From Aralia elata (taxonomy: Eukaryota > Streptophyta > Magnoliopsida > Apiales > Araliaceae): 64,000 nt of DNA. The stretch is from contig CM068388.1 of assembly GCA_034770075.1 (NCBI GenBank), forward strand, positions 14,965,653-15,029,652. The letters are read 5' to 3'. A program made the translations under genes and the position numbers. The notes under the pieces are model-generated. The model ran no database searches and was not told where the DNA came from. It worked only from the letters and a program-made list of their open reading frames with translations. This document shows, piece by piece, positions 35,690 to 46,815 of the stretch (position 1 is its first letter; every line of letters starts with the position of its first letter).

Positions 35690-36560
35690 CCTTCAAAACC
35701 CGAGCTTCTTTTGCAAGGTTTTTGATCTTCTGCTTTAAAAACCTTGCAAAAGATGCTCCTATTACGGAGGGTTAGCAACCTTCTATAGGCGGTAGTATTA
35801 CAACGCTTATTACGGAGTGTTTGAAGAAAGGGAAGTTTAATTGGGATGAGGCAATAAATAATAGTTTCGCATGATAAAGGAGAAATTAAGTACTGCCCTT
35901 GTGCTTGCATTACCGAACTTTGATAAGCTATTTGAAGTACATTGTGATGCTAGTGGAGTGGGTATTGGTGTTGTTTTATCCCAAGAAAAGAGGCATGTAG
36001 CATTTTTCAGTGGGAATTGTGTACGGTTCGACAAAAATGGTTAACTTATGACAAATAATTGTTTGCAGTTGTTCAAACTCTGAAACATTGGGAGCACTAC
36101 CTGATTGGGAAAGAATTTGTGTTGTATTCCGAGCATGAAGCTTTGAAGTATCTGGGAAGTCAGAAACGGATTACCTCAGACATGCATGCCCGGTGGTATA
36201 CTTTTATTCAAAAGTTTCCTTTCTGTTTGGTGCATAAGTCGGGGGTACAAAATAAGGTGGCAGATGCTTTGAGTCACCGTGTATCGGTACTCATTACTCT
36301 TAGTCATGAAATAATTGGCCTTGAGTACTTGAAGGAGTTGTACGAGCATGATCCTGATTTTTCTGAAATTTGGCGACAATGTGTATTTGGAGTGCCTGTG
36401 TCGGGATTCTACTTGCAACATGGGTTTTTGATGCAAGAGAATCAATTATGTATTCCAATTTCATCTTTACGGGAGAAGGTAATTCCTGACTTACATAGTT
36501 GTGGACTTGTTGGACACTTAGGATGCGATAAGACTTTATCTACTGTATAGAAACAGTATT
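35690..36560 (+). pseudogene. Ty3-gypsy RT end and RNase H remnant
   Basis: 35800-35900 reads as the RT-RNase H connection (CLKKGKFNWDEA-like). 35930-35970 carries the first RNase H motif (F-E-V-H-C-D-A-S-G-V-G-I-G). After a frame break, 36059-36550 is open for 163 codons: A-V-V-Q-T-L-K-H-W-E-H-Y-L, the H-x-A-L-K-Y-L box, N-K-V-A-D-A-L-S-H, and the integrase H-x-G-H-x-G finger start. The 5' part of the element, including the RT palm, is missing. A 21-bp snap-back ('cttgcaaggtttttgatctt.../...aaaaaccttgcaa') sits at 35710-35752. Confidence 0.85.
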
Positions 36561-37440
36561 ATTGGCCTAAGTTACGACGTGATGTGGACAAATTGGTGGG
36601 GCAGTGTTATGTGTGTTAGACGGGTAAAGGGCAATCCTCCAATACTAATATTTATATATCTTTACCAGTTCTTGAAAATATTTGGAAAGATTTGTCGATG
36701 AATTTTGTGGTTAGTTTACCAAGAACTCAAAGGGGTGCTGATTTTGTCTTTGTGGTTGTCGATTGGTTTTCTAAGATGGCACATTTTATACCTTGTAAAA
36801 AGACTTCGGATGCTCCTACGGTGGCAAAATTATTCTTTAGGGAGATTGTCAGGTTGCATGGTGTGCCCAAATCCATCACTTCGGATCGAGACACTAAATT
36901 TTTGAGCTACTTTTGGAAGACTTTGTGGAAGCGGTTCGATTCTTCTTTGAATTTTAGCAGTACAACTCATCCTCAAACTGACGGGCAAACTGAGTCGCTG
37001 AATCATACTTTGGGAAATTTGATTCGCTGTATCTGTGAAGAAAAGCCTCGGCACTGGGATTTAGCTTTAGCACAGGCGGAATTTGCTTATAATAGTGCCA
37101 AACATAATGCTACAAGGAACTTTTCGTTTTCTATTGTTTATACTAACAGTCCTCGCCATACTCTTGATTTGGTTAGTTACCTAAGGGGCCTGGAGTGAGC
37201 ATAACAGCTGCCAAATATATATGGCAGATGCGGTTCAAGCTATGCATACGGAGGTGAAACAAAAGATTGAGCAAGCCAATGCGCGCTATAAGAAGCTTGC
37301 TGACAAACATCGCCGAAAGTTGACTTTTGAGAAAGGGGATCAAGTGATGGTGTATTTGCGCAAGGAGTAGTTTTCTGTTGGTACTTATGGCAAGTTACAG
37401 CTAAAGAAATATGGTCCTTACACCATTCTGCTGAAAATCA
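36561..37440 (+). pseudogene. Ty3-gypsy integrase remnant
   Basis: Follows the RNase H piece after a stop at 36548. The finger Cys pair is damaged (36605-36620). The catalytic core is open at 36692-37198: first Asp in V-V-V-D-W-F-S-K-M-A-H, second Asp in I-T-S-D-R-D-T-K-F, Glu in HPQTDGQTESLNHTLG. The core motif set is therefore complete, but a frameshift near 37195 separates it from the C-terminal part (37215-37440, GDQVMVYLRKE...K-K-Y-G-P-Y-T-I). No chromodomain is obvious. No product is expected. Confidence 0.88.
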
Positions 37441-38119
37441 GTGACAATGCTTATATGGTGGACCTGTTTGCTAGTATGGGAATTTCGAAAACTTTTAATG
37501 TCGCTGATCTTTCTCCATTTTCATCTTGCTGATGGTCCGTTGTATTCCGACACGGTTGTGGAGCCGATGGCTGAGGGTGTTCGGGCGTCGAATGACAACT
37601 CAGAGACGAGTTTCCTTCAAGTGGAGGGGAATAACACGGTCGAAATAGGAAAAGGAAGGAAGAAATTGAAGAAACTTCCTAACGTAGGTCGGGACAAAAA
37701 GTCCGCACTGCGACGCTCTCTTCAAGAGCCGTGACGCTCCCTTAAAGGGTTGCGACACTATAACTCCAGAGTCGCGACGCGATAGCTCTTGTTTTCAATT
37801 TCCAGACGCATTTTTGAACGAGATTTTAGGAGTTTTAGTTATGTTTTTATTTCCAATTCTAATTAGAAGGCATAATAGATAGGATTTTATTTTCAAGTTA
37901 AATACTTATTTCCTTATGGGTTTAGGGTTTTTTTTGTTACTATAAATAAGAAGTAAACTGATGTAATTAAAAAACAACTTATTATTTAGATTTTATAAAC
38001 TTTGTGGCTGTTTCTAGTCAATTTATCCAACTTTGTGAATTTGTGTGATTGTTAAGTACATAGATTCAATTCCTGTGATTGTTTGTATTCTCTTTACCGT
38101 CTTCTGCTGTGTTGTCATA
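37441..38119 (+). other. 3' region and partial LTR of the gypsy remnant
   Basis: The pol reading frame fades by about 37740. 37690-37790 repeats 'gcgac(g/a)c' words. A TATA box (TATAAATA) at 37941-37948 suggests LTR sequence to about 38110, where copia sequence starts. No gene. Confidence 0.45.
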
Positions 38120-39071
38120 CCTACAGTTTAATATATGTAGATGGCATCATTATAACAGGAAGCTCCTCTGCTGCCGTTAATCATGTGATTAAAAATTTGG
38201 GACGAGAATTTGCTCTTAAAAATTAATTTGGAGCAACTGCACTACTTTTTGGGCATTGAAGCTAACTTCACTCCATGCGGATTACATCTGTCCCGGTCGA
38301 GATATATTGATGATCTAATCAAGAAATGTTCAATGGTTGAATCCAAGTTAGTCCGTACTCTAATGGCAACAACACCACCCTTAACCAAAGTTGGGACTTT
38401 AATGAATGATGCTACTAGTTATTGCAAATTAGTTGGTGCTTTACAGTACCTAACTTTAATTAACAAGGCTGGACATTGCCTATGCTGTGAACAAAGGGTG
38501 TCAATTCATGCATGCGCCAACACAAGCTCATTTTACAGCTGCTAAACGAATTCTTCGATACTTGAAATCAACAAACACGCATGGTATTCTGCTGAAAACG
38601 TCTACTAATTTTGGTATCCAATTATTTTGTGATAGTGACTGGGCTGGTTGCCCAGATGATAGACGTTCAACGGGTGGTTTTTGCATCTATGTTGGCTTAA
38701 ATCCAGTTGTGTGGTATCAAAGAAACAAAAGACTGTTTCACATTCTTCTACTGAATCCGAGTACAATTCGTTAGCCGATAGTGCAGCTGAATTAGTGTGG
38801 TTAAAATTCTCATATGCATGAACCGCAGTTGCCATCGTCTAAGGAACCACCGACAATTTGGTGTGACAACGTGAGAGCTTTATGCTTATCAGCCAATCCA
38901 GTATTCCATGCACAAACCAATCATGTCGAAGTTGATTATCATTTTGTTAGGGAACTTGTTGCACAAATGCTAATTCAAGTATGCTATATTAACACCGATG
39001 ATCAGTTAGCAGACATAATGACGAAACCATTGAGCCACCAAAGATTCAAATTTATTGCGGATGCGGGAGGA
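38120..39071 (+). pseudogene. Copia RT-RNase H remnant, 5' truncated
   Basis: Starts inside the RT palm at Y-V-D-G-I-I-I-T-G-S (38136-38165), so the YVDD box has lost its second Asp. It continues as LEQLHYFLGIE, S-Q-like ridge text and A-A-K-R-I-L-R-Y-L-K at 38210-38600, the RNase H motif C-D-S-D-W-A-G-C-P-D-D-R-R-S-T-G-G at 38628-38680, S-H-S-S-T-E-S-E-Y, then the tail D-D-Q-L-A-D-I-M-T-K-P-L at 38997-39032. Three or more frame changes are present. It is joined to its own 3' LTR. Confidence 0.9.
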
Positions 39072-39360
39072 TGTTAAAGCATGATATAGATAAGCTTTGA
39101 AAATCATCTCCACGCCTCTTGATTACAAATCCTGAAATATATGACAGTTACCATTTTCAATATCACGATAAGATTATGTGATAAGAGTATTGTAGTTGTA
39201 TAGACTAGGAATCTATATGTGAATATGTGATTAGAATTCTGGAGTTGTATACATCTAGGAAGCTATCAAGTACTGAAACGTTATGTATATAAATACCCAA
39301 GAACACAGCAGCTTTGCAATACAGTTCAAAATTATTTCTGGCCTAATACTTGTCTTTATT
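39072..39360 (+). repeat. 3' LTR of the truncated copia element (end approximate)
   Basis: Starts TGTTAAAGCATG after the purine run GCGGGAGGA. A TATA box (TATATAAAT) is at 39286-39294. The right end is near 39345-39360. Confidence 0.65.
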
Positions 39361-39364
39361 AGGC

Positions 39365-39401
39365 GATACAATTTTATTTTGCTGAGGGTGTTATGGCAAA
39401 A

Positions 39402-39468
<67 letters not shown>

Positions 39469-40110
39469 TAATAATAATAATAATAATAATAATAGTAATA
39501 ATAATAACAATAAATTGACAAGTTTGAGATATTCTTTCTTTCCTAATCAATATTAGCGAGTACGTAGGAGTCTAAATATTGAGGAGTTTATTCAGGATCA
39601 CTTTTTAAAGGACAAAGTTTTGGGGTGAGCATTAGTATCTAAATATCTACCAGAATTTTGGGAGGTTTTGGGTTATTATCTTGGGATGGTATAATTTTTG
39701 TAGAGGGTGTTGTGGAGAAAATTTGGTGAAGTTGAGCTATTCTTTACTTCTTTATTACTGGTGAGTGGGTGTCTACATACTTTTGAGAATTGAGGGAGTT
39801 TATTCAGGGTCCCTTTTAAGGGATAAATTTTCGGGTGAATCTTAGTATTTAAATATCTAGTAGAATATGGGGATGTTTAGGTGTTTAACTTGGGGTGATA
39901 AAATATTTTTGTCGACGATGTTGCGGAGAAAATTTGGTGAGTTTGAGCTATTCTTTCTTTCTTTATCACTGGTGAGTGGGAGTATACATACTGTTGAGGG
40001 AGTTTCTTCAGGGTACCGTTTTAAGGAAAAAAATTTTGGGCGAGCCCTAGTATTTAAATTATCTAGCAGAATCTGGGGGGTTTAAAAAACAAACAAGGTG
40101 AGGTGGAACC
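39365..40110 (+). repeat. Tandem units of ~205 bp, three to four copies
   Basis: Each unit holds 'gagggtgtt(g/a)tgg', 'gagctattctttc', 'ggtgagtggg', 'gagggagttt.ttcaggg', 'gtatttaaat(t)atcta' in the same order. Units start near 39370, 39697 and 39915. The first unit carries the (AAT)n expansion just after 'gagggtgttatgg'. No coding capacity. Confidence 0.75.
39400..39510 (+). repeat. (AAT)n microsatellite
   Basis: About 35 near-perfect AAT units. The long Ile/Tyr ORFs through it are artefacts. Confidence 0.97.
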
Positions 40111-40563
40111 TTCTGTGGAGGGAGTCGAGATCATACAGTGAGTATGTTATACATTAATTTCTTAATTTTCTATTACCATAATGACTATCATTGTAGCATT
40201 ACAACGTCCGCAAAATTGGATGCAAATATCTTGTAGACTTAGGTGGTGTTTGATAAACTGAGCGTTAAGATCTGAACACAGTTTAGACATCTGAATAACA
40301 TAGAGACTCTGTCCAAAATTGTGTCTGAATGAAAAAATGTTGTTTGATAACTAATTTTTTCAAAATGTCTGAATAACAGTATTTTACCATTTTAACCCTC
40401 TGAACAGTTTAAGTAAAACCTGTTTGATAATCAGAAAGGTCTGAATAATATTTTAAATACATATTTATAATATTTTGACCACAATATGATGAAATAAAAT
40501 ATATCATGTCCAATGAAAACATCAACATAGCATAATAATTCAACCATACAAATTAAATTAATT

Positions 40564-40965
40564 TTAAACAGTTGTTAAGAGTTGAAGTGCAATTTCTTCA
40601 CGTAGATTAACCATAAATTCTATGTCTTGATCACCCCATTGCGGCTCATCTTGTCCCTCTTCTTCGTTTCCTTCATTTTGCTCTGCTTCATTGTCTAACA
40701 TGTCATATTGAGCAAACAAATCATCATCAATGTTATGTTTCCTTATGAAATTATGGACTGCGAAACAAGCGATAATTATATCCCTTTGTACTGTAAAAGG
40801 GTAAGGAGCCATCCGTTTCAAAATTGGGAATCTTGCTTTCAACACACCATAAGCACGCTCGATAACATTTCTGAGTTGTGCATGAGCATGATTGAATTTC
40901 TCCTCTTTATTCAAAGCGCGTCTGCGTCGAAAATCAGCTAACCAGCTAAACAGTAAGTTCAACAT
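40564..40965 (-). pseudogene. PIF/Harbinger transposase, C-terminal part only
   Basis: Open for 133 codons. It matches the end of plant HARBI1-like DDE_Tnp_4 transposases: L-A-D-F-R-R-R-R-A-L-N-K-E-E-K-F-N, then HAQLRNVIERAYGVLKARFP, which contains the catalytic Glu, then the conserved Q-R-D-I-I-I-A-C-F-A-V-H-N-F-I-R-K-H-N and an acidic tail. The N-terminal helix-turn-helix and both catalytic Asp motifs are absent. Only ~50 bp separate it from the Myb-like ORF, so an internal deletion removed most of the transposase. The first seven codons (MLNLLFS) are probably not native. It cannot catalyse transposition. Confidence 0.88.
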
Positions 40966-41017
40966 GTTATAACATATTTTTAAGGACTATTACTAATTAA
41001 CTTAGAATGTACACAAA

Positions 41018-41368
41018 TTAAAAGAACACTTTTATCTCTTGTATCCATTCCTCGTCAGAAAGGTTGAACCTATTAGTTGACGGGTCATACACATTTCCCG
41101 TCTTACTTTTGAGTTTGCACCATGCACTATATTTTGCTCGCAAGTAGTCATAATGATTCTTCATTTGTTTTTGATACACAATCATGTTGTAGGTATCTTT
41201 TAGTATTTCTCCTACTTTTCTCCATGATTGTGGCTTGAGGCTTGCACCTTCCCTACCATTTTCCACAACCTCACAAATACATGCTTCTAAAAAAGTTTTC
41301 ACTAATGATTCATTCCTCCAACTCACTCTAGTCCTTTTTTGTTTTTGAGTTTCACCGTCTTGTTCCAT
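41018..41368 (-). CDS. Myb/SANT-like DNA-binding protein of the PIF/Harbinger element (partial)
   Basis: A 116-residue open frame with the plant Myb/SANT-like (Myb_DNA-bind_3) trihelix layout: a basic start with a T-R-V-S-W-R-N-E motif (about residues 13-20), L-V-K-T-F-L-E-A, S-W-R-K-V-G-E-I-L-K-D-T (50-61), Q-K-Q-M-K-N-H-Y-D-Y-L-R-A-K-Y-S-A-W (68-85) and D-E-E-W (107-110). In Pong/PIF elements this protein partners the transposase and binds the terminal repeats. It ends soon after the domain, at V-F-F-stop, where related proteins continue, so it is probably truncated by the same deletion. It may still be translated if transcribed. Confidence 0.8.
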   Translation of the reverse strand: MEQDGETQKQKRTRVSWRNESLVKTFLEACICEVVENGREGASLKPQSWRKVGEILKDTYNMIVYQKQMKNHYDYLRAKYSAWCKLKSKTGNVYDPSTNRFNLSDEEWIQEIKVFF

Positions 41369-42072
41369 ACCTAAAGTATATAGATTATAAAAGGTTAAAT
41401 AGTTTTTTAAGTCATGAGTTCATGGCCAATGTTCATCAATAACATGCCAAAGAAAATAAGAACTTTTAACACCCACATATACGTACAAATCTGTTGTTGC
41501 AGTTTATAATAATAACTTGCCAAAAATTTATTACTAGTTACAAGAAGAAAAACATATTAACAAACCAGCCAGGTAAACCCTGAATATGAACCATGTACGT
41601 ATAATGAAAAAGCATACAGAACTCAATCTTACCATAACTATAATGTAAAACCCCGAAAATTTTAATAAATAGAATTTAATTTTTTTCTTATTATTATTTT
41701 AAACAGAAAGGTGTTAAATTGATAATGATAAAGTTACTAGTGAAATGTGACAATTGAGATGTCTAGTAATAACGCTAAATCACTATTCACGCGATCACTA
41801 TTCACGGGGTACTATTCACGCTAAAACGCTTTTACATTTTCTTCGATCTTCGAATTACGTCATAACGTTTATATAAGCTGGATACGAAAATTATACGGTA
41901 TAAATACGAAAGTACTATTCATACGAATATACTATTCATTTATACAAAAAGTCAAACTAGTATGTCGGGGAATATTCCTTCTGTCGGATATAGAAAGTGA
42001 TAGAAATTGGCGGTAAAACTTTAACCGATAACTGTTGAAATATCCGGTGATAAAAAGAATAGTAAAACGCAT

Positions 42073-42142
42073 TATTCCACAGTAGTACACGTTATTCCAC
42101 AGTAGTACACGGTATTCCACAGTAGCACACGGTGTTCCACAG
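42073..42142 (+). repeat. Four ~22-bp units in the solo LTR U3
   Basis: 'ttccacagtagtacacg' repeats four times, the last unit shortened to 'ttccacagtg'. It lies upstream of the TATA box. Confidence 0.85.
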
Positions 42143-42920
42143 TGTTTTATATTATTGATTCAATAATTGATAAAGTAGCAATTGCACAGTATCTTGATTC
42201 AATAATTGTTACGGTAGTATCTGCATAATATTTTATATTATTTGTCACGACACTGTAACACATATTATTTGATATGATAGTTTAGCATTATTGACAATGT
42301 CTAGAAATTCTGTCAAGGAAAGGGATTATTTAATTGCGCGCCATTTTTATGGAAGGCCCCTTCTTTTCTGGGAATAATCTGGTTGTCAGTATTGCGAGTA
42401 TGTGCTATCGGTGATATTAATACATTTAACACAATAATACACAAAAAGGGATTTATTGTGATAATGGAGTTATATTTTTATAATGGTTTTTTTTGATAAT
42501 GGAATTATCTTTTTGATAATGGATTAATCTTTTAAAAAAAATGGATGGATGATATAAATGGAAGAAAAAATGGATGGATGATATTAAAAGAATATGCCAA
42601 GGGTATAAGAGTAATAAACCAAGAAAATTTAGGGAAAAGACTAAAATGCCCTCAACTTGATTTTTCTATAAATAGGGAGGGTTTGCTTAAGAAATTTTCA
42701 CACCTCCATTGCTTATATTTTCTCTCTCTCTCTAAATTTCTCAAGTTCTCTTAGTGTGCTAGGCTATTGTGAGTATTTGTGAGAATACTTGTATTGTCCA
42801 AAGTTAGTAAACTTCATAGAAAGTAACATCCAGTTAACGAAGGTAGGAAATATCATTTCTTTCATACTCATATATAATATCATTTGCTTTCATGTTCGTA
42901 AGTGATATTATACTCATAAA

Positions 42921-43290
42921 GGTTGTTATTCGTTTTATATTAATTTGTGGGGATAACCTGTCCGTGCGGTATGACGCATGCCTGGTGAATATCCTTTTGT
43001 ATTCATTTCTTATTATTCTGTGGGAATAACCTGTATGTACGAGTGTCGTACCTGGTGAATACCCTTCTGTATTCATTTCTTATTATTCTGTGGGAATAAC
43101 CTGTATGTACGAGTGTCGTACCTGGTGAATAACCCTTTGTATTCTTTCTTTATTAATCTGTGGGTATAACCTGTCCGTGCGGATTGACGCATGCCTGGTG
43201 AATAACCCTTTGTATTCATTACTTATTAATCTGTTGTGGAAATAATCTGTCTACGTGAATTATCGCATGACAGGTGAAAATCCATTTGCA
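42921..43290 (+). repeat. Five ~70-bp tandem units in the solo LTR
   Basis: Unit: 'tattcatttcttattattct', 'gtgggaataacctgt', then one of two variants ('atgtacgagtgtcgta' or 'ccgtgcgg.atgacgcatg'), then 'cctggtgaata'. The order of variants is B-A-A-B plus a diverged fifth. Confidence 0.9.
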
Positions 43291-43689
43291 GTTTCATATA
43301 TTTTGTTATACTCGTATAACGTATCATTTCTTTTGTACTCTTTAAGGGATATCTTTTTCTTTCACATTTCTCCATTTATGATAAGAAATCTTTGTTTGTT
43401 TCCAAAACCTTATTTTTAAATGGAGAAAATCCCTGAAAATTAGTAGAATATCTTTAATAGTTTGTGCTTCATCTAATATCTTCTCACTTAAATCTTTCTA
43501 TTTCATTTTATACGTTATAGTTGAAGCATGAAATAATTTCTTGAATATCATTCTTGAATTTGACTCCACAATTTGGTTATCGTATTGGCAATTTGGTCAA
43601 TCTTTGATACTGATTAAATTATAAAGCTTTTCTTATCCTTAATCTCACTGTATCATTGTCATCATCCTTATCCTCATACTTAAATTGTG

Positions 43690-44010
43690 GTGATAGTTCT
43701 CTTTGGCCCGTAGTGCAAAGATGAACTGGCGTGACATGATTTTGACCAAACTGTGTATTGGTATAATCATGAATTTTTGTGTTACAAACAAAGACGTATG
43801 GTGAAAGTCATCTTTGGCCCGTAGTGCAAAGATGAACTGGCGTTTGGAATGATCATGACCAGTGGTGTTACAAATAAATATCTTTGGCACGTAGTGCAAA
43901 GAGAGGCTGTTGAACATGAATTGTTGATTGGTGTTACAAATAAATATCTTTGGCACGTAGTGCAAAGAGAGGCTGTTAAACAGGAATTGTTGATTGGTGT
44001 TACAGGGATA
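43690..44010 (+). repeat. Four copies of a 'tttggc(c/a)cgtagtgcaaaga' unit
   Basis: Copies lie near 43705, 43823, 43884 and 43950. The last two lie in a 66-bp tandem duplication that includes 'ggtgttacaaataaatat'. The spacing is irregular and spacers differ, but they are not CRISPR-like. Confidence 0.88.
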
Positions 44011-45117
44011 AAATATTGGTGGTGATCCTTTAATTTATAGAAGATGGTAGATATTATAATCTACTTGACTCTTCTAATGGATTGTTCGTTCCGCTGTAGT
44101 TGTTGTTGTTGAACAAATATAATATCTTTAAATCTCTGATTTATTATTGTTGAAGACTAAAGATAATTTTTATTCTTCTTTATCTTAGTCATGATATTTT
44201 CTATTGGGCTATTTGAGCTCACCCTTTTCAGTTTTGTCCCATTGTTCTTCTTAGGAAAGGAAAATGTAGCTGGGACTAGCCGGGGAGTGGAGTGATGGTC
44301 CGAGTTAGTGGTTGTCCTTATCAAGTTATGGCATAGTTTAATAATGATTGTACTAGAGACTTAAAACATGTGTTGTCGTCTTTTTACGGCATTGTAATAA
44401 TTTGGGTTTGGATACTGTGGTACCATACAGTACGATATTTGTATGGAAAGTCACAGTATGTGTGTGGTCGTATTTTGCACGACAAATATTAGTTGTAAAT
44501 GGGAAAATTCGTATTTGTATTTCTATTTTGTAGAATGTTATTGGCGACTCAAAATGGGTTGTGTGGACCTATTTTGGGGGCGTCACATATAACCATTTTA
44601 CGAGCGCAGCCAAACAGAATTCCTAGTTGAAAGCAAGAGAAATATACATTCTTGAAAGCACTAGAATTCCTAGTTGCAAAGCAAATATTCATTCAATCCA
44701 GATGTATAAATTTTAGACAGGTAAGTTCGTTCTAATATGGTTTTAGTTTCCATCCATTCTGTTCAATCCAATCTCACACAATCCATTCATATGAAGATTT
44801 ACCACATTTGAGTGGGTTTCACTACCAATAGAGCGAGTAATTATGTTGAAGATAATTAGGGATTCAATAGGAATTATAGGGACTACAAACACAGTATGAT
44901 TACAATAATTTGAAGAATAATGAAAATTGGGACCACAGGTGAACTACTTCATGAAATGATAAATTCCATAGACATCAGAAATATAGCTACGGCCTGCTGA
45001 AATACACAGGAACCAATATGCCATATAATCAAACATACATATAATTCCACTAGTCAAATAAAAAATACAAATAATTGGTTCATAAATTTGTATTTTTATT
45101 TTATGGAACAATAAAGT

Positions 45118-45182
45118 ACCCAATCCACCCAAATTCAATCCACACAAATTCAATCCACCCAAATTCAATCCACACAAATTCC
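45118..45182 (+). repeat. 15-bp minisatellite (four units)
   Basis: 'aatccac(c/a)caaattc' is repeated four times with alternating C/A at position 8. It lies in the Harbinger element's 5' part. Confidence 0.9.
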
Positions 45183-45938
45183 ATTTGCAGAGTGTATATA
45201 TATATTACTATTTATATATGTATATACATTAAAATTACTCACAGGTCCATAGAGATTGATTGCAACGACGACTCGTAACCAATATTAACAAAATTCAATC
45301 AACTCCATATTGTTTAAAACCCATATTTAAGGCATATTGCAATCAAACAAGTATGAATCTAACATCTCATATCAAGATATTAACAGTAAACTCAACTTAA
45401 ATCTGATCAATACCAAATCTGAATCATACAACTGATTACTCTATAGACTCCTAACAGATCAGTGAAAAACTTTGTAGATCGGTCGAAATCACCAAAGCTT
45501 CACACTAATAAAAAAAAAGGGGTTCTAAAAAGAAATACCAATAACAATCGATGAAAAAGATTAATAAGAACAAATCAAGGAATAACGAACAATAGATGAA
45601 GAAGGGAGAGAAGATTTACCGGCGAAAGAAGAAGTGCAGCAACGAAGGAGAAGATCAGCAACGAAGGAGAAGAATGGCGGAGTGAAGAGCAGCAACACGA
45701 GGAATCAGTAGGTATTGGGGATAAAAGAGGGGATTTGTAATATTGAATAGGTTAATTTTGTCCAAAAAAAATAAAAACTCGCTCAGACATGGCTCTATAT
45801 AGTTCAGCTTCATATTTGTGTCTAACCGATTAAGAGACATTAAGAGGAAATTTTTTTTTTGCAAAACAAGTTTTGCCTCTTACCGATTCAGAGACATATC
45901 CATTAAGAGCTGTTCAGATCTAAACAAACACAACCTTA

Positions 45939-46815
45939 GTTTGTTCTAGATATTCTATTATATCCTATCCTCTGTTTCTCTATGTTGTTGTTGATTGCTC
46001 AGTTCTGGTTAAGTATCTGATGCAAAATTTATTTATTTATTCTCTATTAGATCATAGCAAATATTGGTGTTTTATGGTTTTGTGGCTGTTTTGCAGAAGA
46101 ATTCTGTGAAGAACTGGATGTAGTGAGGCAGGTGATATTTCATCAACAGCTTATTGCAATCTTATAGTGAGAGTTGTGCTAAATTTGAAGTAGATCAGTT
46201 TGTTCTTTTGGTCCGATACAGAACAGCTTATTGCAGTCTTATCTCGGTGTTCTCTCTTTAACAGCTTATTGCAGGTGATATTTCATCAACAGCTTATTGC
46301 AGTCTTATCTCGGTGTTCTCTCTTTAAATTAAATCTGGAGTAGATCAGTGTTCTTCAATGCTAAGACCTGAGAAATGGAAGCTGACAACTTGAAGATTCT
46401 AGAATATTATTTTTACAAGGCAGTTTAGATTACATATGGATGTTGATTTTAAAGAACAGCCGGAGAAATAGTTTTAGATTAAAATTTTGTTTTAACATTG
46501 TTCTATGATTATACTCAGGGTTAGAGCATTTTTGCATGTAGTTATTTTATTATGGCTTAGTCCATACATTTTCGATTGCCATGCATTGTATGAATTTATA
46601 ATGACATGAAATCCTATTGCTTTTCTAAAAATAAAATAATAATAATAATAATAAAAAATCATGTCTTCTGTTACTCTAGGTTTATAGTTAATTAACAATT
46701 TTCCAACCAATTAATCAAACCCTCTAATAGTATTACATTTAAAGGATAATTTGTTTGAAAGAGAAAATATGCAGAGACAAATGTATATATTTTAATTCAG
46801 CATGCCATAAATTTA
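45939..46815. other. Spacer with short duplications
   Basis: No gene. 46130-46325 holds four copies of 'acagcttattgca' and a duplicated 'gtcttatctcggtgttctct'. A small (AAT)n lies near 46636. Confidence 0.6.

Larger units (their letters stand above)
41644..44587 (+). repeat. Solo gypsy LTR (2944 bp) with perfect TATAA duplications
   Basis: Starts TGTAAAACCCCG and ends GGGGGCGTCACA. It is flanked on both sides by TATAA (41639-41643 and 44588-44592). A TATA box lies at 42666-42673 ('ctataaatagggagg'). No internal region, primer site or second LTR is present, the signature of LTR-LTR recombination. It is inserted inside the PIF/Harbinger element. Confidence 0.93.
40242..45935 (-). mobile_element. 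PIF/Harbinger transposon, interrupted and internally deleted
   Basis: Left terminus GGTGGTGTTTG and right terminus (complement) GGTTGTGTTTG form TIRs that continue imperfectly (both reach a 'gatctgaaca' word). They are flanked by TTA at 40239-40241 and 45936-45938, the superfamily's 3-bp target duplication. It carries a Myb/SANT-like ORF and the C-terminal part of a DDE transposase, both on the minus strand. Without the nested solo LTR and its duplication the element is about 2.75 kb. Confidence 0.88.

Noticed and set aside
39255..39521. Ile/Tyr-rich ORFs
   Set aside because: Translation of the (AAT)n microsatellite.
40564..41368. Spliced fusion of the Myb-like ORF to the transposase tail
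   Set aside because: The best GT...AG pair (41029 to 40946) joins the exons in a phase that meets a TGA at once; no other convincing donor.
43690..44010. CRISPR-like spaced repeats
   Set aside because: Irregular spacing, repeats inside a plant LTR, no cas genes; plain minisatellite.
46097..46135. Possible short exon flanked by AG and GT (AAGAATTC...GGCAG)
   Set aside because: No open frame or partner exons; could be chance.
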